64,000 bases of DNA, from NCBI RefSeq assembly GCF_900323885.1, contig NZ_OOHJ01000030.1:558001-622000 (forward strand), read 5' to 3'. Shown here one piece after another: positions 16,984 through 25,277 of this stretch. A program made the position numbers and the translations under genes. The notes under the pieces were generated by a model. It saw nothing but the letters and a program-made list of their open reading frames with translations, ran no database searches and was not told where the DNA came from. Numbering within the stretch: the stretch's first letter is position 1; each line of letters starts with the position of its first letter. The DNA comes from [Actinomadura] parvosata subsp. kistnae (GTDB lineage Bacteria > Actinomycetota > Actinomycetes > Streptosporangiales > Streptosporangiaceae).

Positions 16984-18423
16984 ATGCGCTTACTCCTCCC
17001 GGGCAAGGCGACCTTCCGCCCGGCGACCCGTTCCCTTGATGTCCGGCGATCGCCCGCGCGACCTCGACGGACGCTCCCCTTCCTGCGGCGCGTGCAGACA
17101 CCTCCGATCTTTACACGGAGCGCGGCCGGCCCGCAGGGCCGAACCCGCTCACGCATTGATCGGATGTCTTGGGCGATCGCGGTGGCCGTCGTCCTCGCGG
17201 TGAGCGGATGCGCGGGCGCGGGTGCGCCGAGCGCCCCGCCGGGCCGGCAGAAGGTCTCGTTCCTGGTGTTCCCGTCGCCGAACCTGCCGGAGTCGTACTG
17301 GAAGGCCCAGGTCGGCAAGGTCACCCAGGCCCATCCTGACCTGGAGGTCGAGCTGGTCTCCGCCCCGTCGGAGTCCGACCGCAACGACTACGCCAAGCAG
17401 CTGGCGGCCTCCGGCCAGCTGCCCGACGTGCAGATCGGCATGCAGGACCTCGTCGCGCTGGCGCCGCACCTGGCGCCGTGGCAGCCGGAGGAACTGACCG
17501 CCTTCCTGTGCCCGAGCTGCGGCGCGGTGAACGGCAAGGTGGTGCAGCTGCCGGCCAACACGCAGACGATCCCCGACGTCTTCTACAACAAGAAGCTGTT
17601 CGCCAGGGCGGGCATCAAGGCGCCGCCCAGGACGTACGCCGAGCTGCTGGCCGCCGCCGACCGGCTCAAGGCCGCCGGCATCACGCCGTTCGTCACCGGT
17701 GGCGTGTTCGTCACCTCCCAGCCCTGGACCGCGATCCTGGCCACCGACCTGTACCCCAGGACGCCCGGCTGGATGGCCGCCCGGCGGGCCGGCGAGGTCA
17801 CCTTCGCCAAGGACCCGGCGATGCGGGCGGCCACCCGGAAGTTCGCCGACCTCGCCGCCAAGGGCTACCTCGACAAGCGGCAGATCGGCCAGGACTATCC
17901 CAAGACCCAGGAGGCGTTCCTGGCGGGCAAGGGCGCGATGTACCCGATGGGCAGCTGGTTCGCCGCCGCCGCCGACCAGTCGCCGATGAAGGACGACATC
18001 GGCGTGTTCGCCTGGCCCTCCGACGACGGGAGCCTGCACCTGCCGGCCTTCACCGGCGGCGGCCTGTCGGTCAGCGCGACGGCCCCGAACCTGGCCGCGG
18101 CCAAGAAGTTCGCCCTGGCCTTCCAGCTCACCAAGGACAACCTTGACGCCTCGGTCAAGGCCGACGCGCTGTTCCCCGCGATCAAGGGCTACACGCCGCC
18201 GGAGGGCACCGGGCCGGTCTTCAAGGCCGTCTACGACCTGTGGAAGCAGGCACTCGGCCGCAACGCGACCGTGCCGGCCTTCGGCTGGGAGGCGGGCGAC
18301 GCCGCCATGCTGCCCGGCATGCAGGGCAAGTTCTGGTCCTCGGCGCAGGATCTCGTCAGCGGCAGGAAGAGCGTGGACCAGGTGCTGGCCTACCTCGACA
18401 CGGAATGGGAGAAGAGCGGCTGA
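16984..18423 (+). CDS. Sugar ABC transporter substrate-binding lipoprotein
   Basis: Family-1 extracellular solute-binding protein. The lipobox 'VLAVSGCAGAG' gives a lipidated cysteine, and 'QLPDVQIGMQDLVALAPHLA', 'QTIPDVFYNKKLFARAGIKA' and 'FLAGKGAMYPMGSWFAAAA' are family segments. The start is uncertain. The ATG at 16984 has GGAGGG 3 nt upstream and lies just after the operator but puts 60 residues before the signal core; the ATG at 17164 gives a short signal lacking positive charge; GTG 17092 is intermediate. The stop overlaps the first permease start. It delivers oligosaccharides, probably pectin fragments released by the neighbouring enzymes, to the two permeases. Confidence 0.88.
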   Translation: MRLLLPGKATFRPATRSLDVRRSPARPRRTLPFLRRVQTPPIFTRSAAGPQGRTRSRIDRMSWAIAVAVVLAVSGCAGAGAPSAPPGRQKVSFLVFPSPNLPESYWKAQVGKVTQAHPDLEVELVSAPSESDRNDYAKQLAASGQLPDVQIGMQDLVALAPHLAPWQPEELTAFLCPSCGAVNGKVVQLPANTQTIPDVFYNKKLFARAGIKAPPRTYAELLAAADRLKAAGITPFVTGGVFVTSQPWTAILATDLYPRTPGWMAARRAGEVTFAKDPAMRAATRKFADLAAKGYLDKRQIGQDYPKTQEAFLAGKGAMYPMGSWFAAAADQSPMKDDIGVFAWPSDDGSLHLPAFTGGGLSVSATAPNLAAAKKFALAFQLTKDNLDASVKADALFPAIKGYTPPEGTGPVFKAVYDLWKQALGRNATVPAFGWEAGDAAMLPGMQGKFWSSAQDLVSGRKSVDQVLAYLDTEWEKSG

Positions 18424-19370
18424 TGGCCGTCGGCGTCACCCGCCCCAAGCCGGGCCGCGCGCCGAGCGGGACGCGCGGCAGCCGCGCCAGGCGCGCGCGG
18501 CGGCCGGGCGCGCGGCACTTCCTCCTGTTCGCCGCCCCCGGCACGCTCGTGTACGTGTGCCTGGTGCTCGTGCCCATCGTGATGAGCGTCGGCTACAGCC
18601 TCACCGACCAGGCGCTGCTGCGGCCCACGACCTCGTTCGTCGGCCTGCGCAACTACCGGCTGCTCCTCCAGGACGAGACGTTCCTGCAGTCGCTGAAGGT
18701 CACCACGATCCTGACGCTCATCGTCGTCGTCGTGCCGAACGTGCTGGGCGTCGCCATCGCCGTGCTGCTGGACCGGCGCGGCTGGCTCTACAACGCGTTG
18801 CGCGGCGTGTTCTTCACCCCGATGGTGATCAGCTCCGTGGTCATCAGCGTGATCTGGACGCGTGTGCTGGCCGACGACGGCCCGGTCAACCAGGCGCTGC
18901 GCGCCCTGGGCGTGCAGGATCCGCCGGGCTGGCTGTCCGACCCGGACATAGCGCTCTACTCGCTGTCGTCCATCGTGTGCTGGCAGCTGCTCGGCTTCTG
19001 CGTGGTCGTCTACCTCGCCGGGCTGCAGGGCGTGCCGCAGGAGCTGGCCGAGGCCGCCGCGATCGACGGCGCGGGGCCCGTACGCCGGTTCTGGAGCGTC
19101 ACCTGGCCGCTGCTCGCCCCGGCGCTGACGATCAACACGGTCGTGCTGCTGATCTCCGCGTTCAAGATCTTCGACCACGTGAAGGTCATCACCAACGGCG
19201 GGCCGGGCACCGGCACGACCGCGAGCGTGGCGTTCGTCGTGCTGCAGGAGGGATTCGTGGACAACCGCACCGGCTACGCCTCGGCCGAGGCCGTGGTCAT
19301 GCTCGTCGTCATCGCCGCCTTGTCGGTGCTCACGCTGCGGATCCTCGGGCGCAGGGAGGTGCAGCTGTGA
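18423..19370 (+). CDS. Sugar ABC transporter permease (MalF/UgpA-like)
   Basis: 315 residues and six predicted membrane helices, the first from 'FLLFAAPGTLVYVCLVLVPI'. The EAA loop 'ELAEAAAIDGAGPVRRFW' near residue 205-220 contacts an ATPase. The N-terminus is Arg-rich and cytosolic. The ATG overlaps the upstream TGA, so it is coupled to the binding protein; 18240 is open in frame but would overlap that gene. It forms a heterodimer with the next permease. No ATPase is encoded here. Confidence 0.93.
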   Translation: MAVGVTRPKPGRAPSGTRGSRARRARRPGARHFLLFAAPGTLVYVCLVLVPIVMSVGYSLTDQALLRPTTSFVGLRNYRLLLQDETFLQSLKVTTILTLIVVVVPNVLGVAIAVLLDRRGWLYNALRGVFFTPMVISSVVISVIWTRVLADDGPVNQALRALGVQDPPGWLSDPDIALYSLSSIVCWQLLGFCVVVYLAGLQGVPQELAEAAAIDGAGPVRRFWSVTWPLLAPALTINTVVLLISAFKIFDHVKVITNGGPGTGTTASVAFVVLQEGFVDNRTGYASAEAVVMLVVIAALSVLTLRILGRREVQL

Positions 19371-20197
19371 CCGGCTCGCGGGCGCCGTGGCTGCGTCCCC
19401 TGGTCGCGCTGCTCGCCGGCGCGTTCTTCGCCCTGCCGCTCTACATCGCGCTGATCAACGTCTTCAAGCCCAGCGGCCAGGTGGCGGCGAACGCCATGTC
19501 GCCGCCCGCCCCGCCCACGCTGGACAACCTGGTCAGGGTGCTGACCGGGCCGGACAGCCTGTTCTGGTCCTCGCTGCGCACCAGCGTCGTGGTGACGTCG
19601 CTGTCGATCGTCATCCTGACCCTGCTGTCGGCCCTGCTCGGCCACTACCTGGCCAGGCACACCCGCTGGTGGTCGCGGGCGATCATGGTGCTGCTGCTGT
19701 GCGGGCTGATGATCCCGCCGCAGGTCATCCTCATCCCCGTCACGCAGGTGCTGAAGTCGCTCGGGCTCATGTCCACGCTGCAGGGGCTGATCCTGTTCAA
19801 CGTCGGCTACTACGTGCCGTTCGGCGTGTTCGTCTTCTCCGGGTTCATGAAGGGCGTGCCGCGCGAGCTGGAGGAGGCCGCCGCGATCGACGGGGCCACG
19901 CGGTGGCAGACGTTCTGGCGGATCGTCTTCCCGCTGCTGCGGCCCGCCACCGCGAGCGTGCTGATCTTCCTCGGGGTGTGGATCTGGAACGACTTCCTCA
20001 ACCCGCTGATCATCTACGGGCCGCGCGAGGGCACCACGATCATGACGGGGGTGTACAAGTCGCTCGGCCGGTACGCCGCCGACTTCGGCGGCATGTTCGC
20101 GCTGATGTTCCTGGCCACGCTCCCGATCCTGGTCTTCTACCTGCTGCTGCAGAAGCAGTTCGTCAAGGGTCTCACCGGGGGCGCCACTAAGGGTTGA
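19367..20197 (+). CDS. Sugar ABC transporter permease (MalG/UgpE-like)
   Basis: 276 residues from a GTG that overlaps the previous stop (GTGA); GGGAGG lies upstream. Six helices. EAA loop 'ELEEAAAIDGATRWQTFW' near residue 180. The C-terminus 'LLLQKQFVKGLTGGATKG' is the usual MalG-type ending. Its last 11 bp overlap the 3' end of the convergent GH105 gene. It completes a binding protein/permease/permease set that must borrow an ATPase, as actinomycete CUT1 importers commonly do with MsiK. Confidence 0.93.
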   Translation: MTGSRAPWLRPLVALLAGAFFALPLYIALINVFKPSGQVAANAMSPPAPPTLDNLVRVLTGPDSLFWSSLRTSVVVTSLSIVILTLLSALLGHYLARHTRWWSRAIMVLLLCGLMIPPQVILIPVTQVLKSLGLMSTLQGLILFNVGYYVPFGVFVFSGFMKGVPRELEEAAAIDGATRWQTFWRIVFPLLRPATASVLIFLGVWIWNDFLNPLIIYGPREGTTIMTGVYKSLGRYAADFGGMFALMFLATLPILVFYLLLQKQFVKGLTGGATKG

Positions 20198-21479
20198 GCT
20201 GCTCGTTCATGATGAGGAAGGCCCCGAGCCCATGGAAGTCGTCGACCGGCCTGGCCCGGCCGAAGTAGTACGACAGCGAGTCGCTGGCGTTGGTGCCCTC
20301 GCTGATGTCGGTGATGCGCGTACGCCCGTCGGCGCCGAGCGACACCTTCGCCAGCACACCCTGGTAGCCGCGGTCGGCGTTGGCCTGGTAGGAGGCGTCC
20401 ACGTAGCCGCGTTCGACGGACTTGTCGATCGTGTAGGTGTACATCGCCGAGCACGACGTCTCCGTCCAGTTCGACGGGTTCGACGGCTCGGTGACGACCT
20501 GGAACCAGCGGCCCGTCGCCGGGTCCTGCCAGCGGGCGTAGGCGGGCACGAGCTCGCGCAGGATGCCGACCAGCGCGCCGCGGCGCGGGTGATCCGCCGG
20601 CAGGAGGTCGAGGATGTCCACCGTGGCCATGCCGAACCAGCCCATCGCCCGGCACCACGAGATGCCGTTCGTGTGGCCCAGCGACGGCTTCACCCACGAG
20701 GCGGTCGGCCCGCCGGGCTCGTCGTAGGCGTGGTAGAGCAGCCCGGCCGCCGTCCCCGAGGTCCGCCGCAGGTGGCTCCAGTAGACCTCGATCTGCCGGG
20801 CCGGCTCGGTCGTGGTGAACGCGTCGGCCGTCACCCAGGCGCCGTAGCGGGCGAGGAACGGGTCGGCCATGTAGACGCCGTCGCCCCACAGCTGGCCCTC
20901 GCGGGAGGTGCCGGTGGCGTGCCACCAGCCGCCGTCCGACGTGCGCGGGTAGGTGCTCAGCCGGTTCCTGATCCTGGCCGCCGCGATGCGGTAGCGGTCC
21001 TGCCCGGTCTCCCGGTAGAGGGCGAGCAGCACGTTGCCCGACTGCATGCTGTCGAGGTTGCCGAAGCTCTGGCCGATGCCGCCGGAGGAGTCGACGAACC
21101 GGTCGGCCCAGTCCTTGATGTAGCGCAGGTGGCGAGGGTCCTTCGTGCGCCGGTAGACGAGGTACTGCCCCCACAGGTAGAGGCCGCGCGGGTAGCTCCA
21201 GCCGCCGAGCGTGGCGGGCGAGTAGCGGGCCATCGTCGACTCCACCACGGCCTTCGACCAGTCGGTGGTGGCGGCGCCGGCGGTCACCGTGCGCCAGGTC
21301 GTCCACGACCCGGTGCCGGTGAAGCCGGCGTGGTTCGACTCGACGGCGCCTCGCGAGATGGCCGCGCGCTCGGCTTCGTAGAGCGTGGCGGCGGCCGAGG
21401 GGGCCAGCGGCTCCGCAACCGGTTGCAGGAATTGCAGGCCGCTGAGGGCTGTCACGGTGATCGCGCGTAGTCGTCCCAT
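20187..21479 (-). CDS. Secreted GH105/GH88-like unsaturated glycuronyl hydrolase with a remnant CBM
   Basis: 430 residues. Residues about 75-430 form an (alpha/alpha)6 barrel: 'YIKDWADRFVDSSGGIGQSF', 'QLWGDGVYMADPFLARYG', 'SWCRAMGWFGMATVDILD', 'YTYTIDKSVERGYVD'. In this family, as in YteR, such enzymes release the unsaturated galacturonyl residue left by lyases. After the signal, residues about 36-60 carry the first strand and then directly a late strand of a CBM nearly identical to the one in the sugar dehydrogenase at 21748: 'VESNHAGFTGTG' joins straight to 'SWTTW', so about 65 residues of the module are deleted in frame. It is divergent from the dehydrogenase with operator sites between. 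Confidence 0.87.
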   Translation of the reverse strand: MGRLRAITVTALSGLQFLQPVAEPLAPSAAATLYEAERAAISRGAVESNHAGFTGTGSWTTWRTVTAGAATTDWSKAVVESTMARYSPATLGGWSYPRGLYLWGQYLVYRRTKDPRHLRYIKDWADRFVDSSGGIGQSFGNLDSMQSGNVLLALYRETGQDRYRIAAARIRNRLSTYPRTSDGGWWHATGTSREGQLWGDGVYMADPFLARYGAWVTADAFTTTEPARQIEVYWSHLRRTSGTAAGLLYHAYDEPGGPTASWVKPSLGHTNGISWCRAMGWFGMATVDILDLLPADHPRRGALVGILRELVPAYARWQDPATGRWFQVVTEPSNPSNWTETSCSAMYTYTIDKSVERGYVDASYQANADRGYQGVLAKVSLGADGRTRITDISEGTNASDSLSYYFGRARPVDDFHGLGAFLIMNEQLNP

Positions 21480-21628
21480 GGATCACTCCTGGGCTGGTGA
21501 GCTGTGCGGGCAGGCCGCCGCCCGTCCGGCGGCGGATGGCTCCGATCTCCTTGGCGCATTTCAGGCATACATCCCGGGAAGGACGCTGTCCACTGGCCGC
21601 TTACATCCGATGTATGAGCTTGATTAAG

Positions 21629-21645
21629 TTAGGAAAGGTTCCTAA
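21629..21645. promoter_or_regulatory. Palindromic operator, second copy
   Basis: TTAGGAAAGGTTCCTAA, arms TTAGGAA/TTCCTAA. It matches 15 of 17 positions of the site at 16955-16971. It lies 150 bp from the GH105 start and 103 bp from the dehydrogenase start. A smaller palindrome, TACAT-CCG-ATGTA, is at 21602-21614. Confidence 0.75.
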
Positions 21646-21688
21646 ATGTTGGACCGGTCCACCTGTTGACGGCTCCCCGCATTTATGG

Positions 21689-21698
21689 CAAACGTTTG
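21689..21698. promoter_or_regulatory. LacI-type operator candidate
   Basis: CAAACGTTTG, a perfect palindrome with the central CG pair typical of LacI-family sites, 50 bp upstream of the sugar-dehydrogenase ATG. It is distinct from the AGGAAA palindrome, so this promoter may be under two sugar regulators. Confidence 0.5.
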
Positions 21699-21747
21699 TG
21701 AAGCTCCATCTCCTTACCGGCGGCATTACTCTCAGCCAGGAGGGCCG

Positions 21748-23769
21748 ATGGTCTTCAGCAGATCCCGGGCCGGCGTCGTCGCCTGCCTCCTCGTCCTGGG
21801 CTCGGTGGCCGCGCCGGCCACCGCCGCGGCCTTCACCGACTACCAGGCGGAGACCGCGACGATCTCGCAGGGCGTCGTGGAGTCGAACCACGCCGGTTTC
21901 ACCGGCTCCGGCTTCGTCAACTACGACAACCTCATCGGCTCCTCCGTCGAGTTCGCGGTCAGCGCCGCCGCCGCCGGCACGCAGAGCCTCACCTTCCGCT
22001 TCGCCAACGGCACGAGCGCCGACCGGCCGATGGACATCGCGGTCAACGGCACGGTCGTGGCCGCCGCCCGCTCGTTCCCCGGAACCGGCGCGTGGACGAC
22101 CTGGCAGGAGATCACCGTGGAGGCGCCGCTCCAGGCGGGCGGCAACACGGTCAGGGCCACGGCCACCACCGCGGGCGGCGGCCCGAACCTCGACCGGCTG
22201 CGGGTCAGCGGCCAGGGCGACACCGAGAAGCCCACCCCGCCGGGCCAGCCGGCCTGCTCGCAGATCGCGCACGACGCGCTCACGCTGGACTGGCCGGTCT
22301 CGACCGACAACATCGGCGTGGCCGGGTACGACATCTACTTCCTCGGCCAGCAGCTCGCCTCGGCGACGGCGCCGCCGTACCGGCTGAGCGGGCTCAACCC
22401 CGACTTCACCTACCAGTTGTCAGTCTTCGCCCGCGACGCCTCCGGCAACGTGTCGCTCAGCAGCCCCGAGGTGATCTGCCACACGCTGCCCGCGCCCGCC
22501 GACGACCCGCCGACCGCGCCGGGACGGCCCTCGGTGAGCGGCATCGGAGCGACCTCCGCGACCGTGACCTGGGCGGCCTCGACCGACGACAACGGCGTGC
22601 GCGCCTACCTCGTCCGTGACGACGCCACGAGCGCGGTGCTGGCCACCGTCACCGGCGACCCGCCCGCCACCACGGCGAGCGTGCCGGTGGAGTGCGCGCA
22701 CACCTACCGGGTGCACGTCGTGGCCAGGGACACCGCCAACCAGCTCTCCCCGCCGAGCCCGCCGTCCGCGTCGTTCACCACGGCCGCGTGCGGCAGCGTG
22801 CCGCAGTCGCCCACCAGCGTCGCCGGCGGCTGGGACGTGCCCTGGGACATCTCCTGGGCGCCCGACGGCTCGTACGCGCTGGTGACCGAGCGCGACACGT
22901 TCAAGGTCTTCAAGGTGACCCCGTCCGGCACCAAGACGCAGGTCGGCACCGTACCCGACGTGCAGACCACCGGCGGCGAGGGCGGCCTGATGGGCCTCGA
23001 CTTCTCGCCCACCTGGAACGGCACGACCGACCAGGACGTGTTCTTCATGCACACCGCCTCCGAGGGCAACCGCGTCGCGAGGATGCGCTTCACCGGCACC
23101 GCGCTGTCCGGCTACGCCATCGTGCTCCAGGGCATCGACAAGAACCGCTACCACAACGGCGGCCGCATCAGGTTCGGCCCCGACGGCTACCTGTACGTCA
23201 CCACCGGCGACGCCCAGCAGAAGAGCAACGCCCCCGACCTCGACTCGCTCAACGGCAAGATCCTGCGCATCACCAGAACCGGCGCCGCCGCGCCCGGCAA
23301 CCCGTTCGGCACCCGCGTCTACAGCTACGGCCACCGCAACCCGCAGGGCCTGGCGTGGGACTCGGCCGGCCGGCTGTGGGAGTCGGAGCTGGGCGACTCC
23401 GCGCGCGACGAGCTCAACCTCATCCTGCCCGGCCGCAACTATGGCTGGCCCACGTGCGAGGGCACCTGCGACACCTCGGGCATGACCGACCCGAAGCGCA
23501 CCTGGACGGTCGCGGAGGCCTCGCCGAGCGGCATCGCCATCGTGAACAACACGATCTTCATGGCGGCGCTGCGCGGCAAGCGCCTGTGGCGCATCGTGCT
23601 CAACGGGGAGAACGTCTCGTCGGTCAACTCCTCCTTCAACGGCACGTACGGCCGGCTGCGCGCGGTCGAGAAGGTGCCCGGCGCCGCGGCCATCTGGTTC
23701 GGCTCCACCAACTCCGACAACAACGGCGACGGCTCCGCCGACGTGATCCGGCGCTCCACCATCCAGTGA
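21748..23769 (+). CDS. Secreted CBM-Fn3-Fn3-PQQ-type sugar dehydrogenase
   Basis: 673 residues from the ATG at 21748 (CAGGAGGG upstream; the signal begins here). Signal 1-28; CBM6/35-like module about 29-155; fibronectin type III domains about 161-250 and 251-346; a six-bladed soluble-glucose-dehydrogenase-type propeller 347-673 with 'YHNGGRIRFGPDGYLYVTTG' (catalytic His in the HNGG turn), 'YGHRNPQGLAWDSAGRLWES' and 'LPGRNYGWP'. The family oxidises aldose ends with PQQ. I see no PQQ synthesis genes in the window, so the cofactor would come from elsewhere. Divergent from the GH105 gene, it would act on polysaccharide-bound or released sugars at the cell surface. Confidence 0.87.
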   Translation: MVFSRSRAGVVACLLVLGSVAAPATAAAFTDYQAETATISQGVVESNHAGFTGSGFVNYDNLIGSSVEFAVSAAAAGTQSLTFRFANGTSADRPMDIAVNGTVVAAARSFPGTGAWTTWQEITVEAPLQAGGNTVRATATTAGGGPNLDRLRVSGQGDTEKPTPPGQPACSQIAHDALTLDWPVSTDNIGVAGYDIYFLGQQLASATAPPYRLSGLNPDFTYQLSVFARDASGNVSLSSPEVICHTLPAPADDPPTAPGRPSVSGIGATSATVTWAASTDDNGVRAYLVRDDATSAVLATVTGDPPATTASVPVECAHTYRVHVVARDTANQLSPPSPPSASFTTAACGSVPQSPTSVAGGWDVPWDISWAPDGSYALVTERDTFKVFKVTPSGTKTQVGTVPDVQTTGGEGGLMGLDFSPTWNGTTDQDVFFMHTASEGNRVARMRFTGTALSGYAIVLQGIDKNRYHNGGRIRFGPDGYLYVTTGDAQQKSNAPDLDSLNGKILRITRTGAAAPGNPFGTRVYSYGHRNPQGLAWDSAGRLWESELGDSARDELNLILPGRNYGWPTCEGTCDTSGMTDPKRTWTVAEASPSGIAIVNNTIFMAALRGKRLWRIVLNGENVSSVNSSFNGTYGRLRAVEKVPGAAAIWFGSTNSDNNGDGSADVIRRSTIQ

Positions 23770-23782
23770 CCGCTCCTCGACC

Positions 23783-23815
23783 GCCGGCGGCCGTGCCTGC
23801 GTGACGGCCGCCGGC
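23783..23815. terminator. Hairpin after the sugar dehydrogenase
   Basis: GCCGGCGGCCGT (23783-23794) and ACGGCCGCCGGC (23804-23815) are perfect complements with a 9-nt loop. It lies 14 bp after the dehydrogenase stop and 25 bp before the first GH28 ATG, so it may terminate or attenuate read-through into the GH28 run. Confidence 0.65.
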
Positions 23816-23840
23816 GCCTCCACCCCCCAGGAGGCCCGCC

Positions 23841-25277
23841 ATGCGTCTCTCCCGAAGGACCGTGCTCAAGGGCGCGTTGCTCACCCCTGTGGCGGCGACG
23901 GCGACGCCCACGACGGCCCATGCCCTCGACTCTCCCTGGGACCAGGTGCCCGCGATCCTGGCCAGGATCGTCCCGCCGGTCTTCCCCGACCGCACGTTCC
24001 CCATCACCGCCTACGGCGCCGAGCCGGACAACTCCACCGACTGCACGCCCGCCTTCCGCGACGCGATCGCCGCCTGCGCCGCCGCCGGCGGCGGCACCGT
24101 GCTCGTTCCCGGCGGCGGCAAGTACCGCACCGGCGCGATCCACCTGCTGTCGAACGTGCGGCTGCACGTCGAGCAGGGCGCCACGATCAGGTTCCGCTCC
24201 GACGCCGCCTCCTACCTGCCGATGGTGTTCACCCGCTGGCAGGGCATCGAGTGCTACAACTACTCGCCGTTCATCTACGCCAGGAACCAGGTGAACGTGG
24301 CGCTGACCGGCACCGGCACGATCGACGGCAACGCCTCCGCCGGGCCATGGTTCGGCTTCGACGACCGTCGCGGGCCCGACTGGGAGCGGCTGCAGCAGCT
24401 CGCCGCGGACGGCGTGCCGGTCGAGCGGCGCCGCTTCGGCGACGGCCACTACCTCAAGCCGAACATGATCCAGTTCTACGGCTGCCGGAACGTCCTCGTC
24501 GAGGACCTCGACATCAGGAACCCGGCCATGTGGACCGTCCACCCCGTCCTGTGCGCGAACGTCACGGTCAGGCGGGTCTCGATCCGCAGCCGGGGCGCCA
24601 TGGTGGACGGCGTCGACCCCGAGTCGTCGTCCGACGTGCTGATCGAGAACTGCTCGTTCGACACCGGCGACGACGGCACGGTCATCAAGTCGGGCCGCGA
24701 CACCGACGGCCGCCGCGTCGGCGTGCCGTCGGAGAACATCGTCATCCGCGGCAACACCTACCGCGGCCGCTGGGGCGCGATCACCGTGGGCAGCGAGATG
24801 TCCGGCGGCGTGCGGGGCGTCTTCGCCGAGGACAACCGGATCGTCGCCGGCCCCACCTACCGCTCCTTCTACGCGCTGTACCTCAAGACGAACGAGCGGC
24901 GCGGCGGCGTGGTGGACGGCGTGCACGTCAGGAACCTCAGCGGCGGGCCGTGCGAGCGGGGCGGCTGCTACGTCGACATGAACTACAGCCTCACCGGCCC
25001 CGGCCACGGCCCGATCGTCCACCCGGTCATCCGGAACATCACCGTGGACGGGCTGAACATCGCCGGCGCGCCGTTCGCGATCAAGCTGTCCGGCTCGCCG
25101 GCCAGCCACATCAGAGACGTGACGATCCGGAACAGCACGTTCACCCAGATCGGCACGCCCGCACCGCAGCTGTCCAACGCCGACGGCGTGGTGCTGCGCG
25201 ACGTCCGCATCAACGGCGTCCTGTACGGCGGGGCGGCGGCCGTCCCGCCCCTCGACCACCTGGAGGTTCAGGCATGA
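23841..25277 (+). CDS. Secreted GH28-family glycosidase (polygalacturonase/rhamnogalacturonase-like), Tat signal
   Basis: 478 residues. The start 'MRLSRRTVLKGALL' is a twin-arginine signal, so export of folded protein is predicted. The GH28 beta-helix opens with 'FPITAYGAEPDNSTDCTPAF'. Catalytic-site segments are 'VDGVDPESSSDVLIENCSFD' (residues 255-274), 'TGDDGTVIKSGRD' (acidic pair D277-D278) and 'VGSEMSGGVRG' near 317, the bacterial exo-acting subtype. AGGAGG precedes the ATG. The next ATG overlaps its stop (ATGA). It is about 55-60% similar by eye to the GH28 gene at 26086, suggesting duplication around the lyase-like gene. Confidence 0.9.
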   Translation: MRLSRRTVLKGALLTPVAATATPTTAHALDSPWDQVPAILARIVPPVFPDRTFPITAYGAEPDNSTDCTPAFRDAIAACAAAGGGTVLVPGGGKYRTGAIHLLSNVRLHVEQGATIRFRSDAASYLPMVFTRWQGIECYNYSPFIYARNQVNVALTGTGTIDGNASAGPWFGFDDRRGPDWERLQQLAADGVPVERRRFGDGHYLKPNMIQFYGCRNVLVEDLDIRNPAMWTVHPVLCANVTVRRVSIRSRGAMVDGVDPESSSDVLIENCSFDTGDDGTVIKSGRDTDGRRVGVPSENIVIRGNTYRGRWGAITVGSEMSGGVRGVFAEDNRIVAGPTYRSFYALYLKTNERRGGVVDGVHVRNLSGGPCERGGCYVDMNYSLTGPGHGPIVHPVIRNITVDGLNIAGAPFAIKLSGSPASHIRDVTIRNSTFTQIGTPAPQLSNADGVVLRDVRINGVLYGGAAAVPPLDHLEVQA

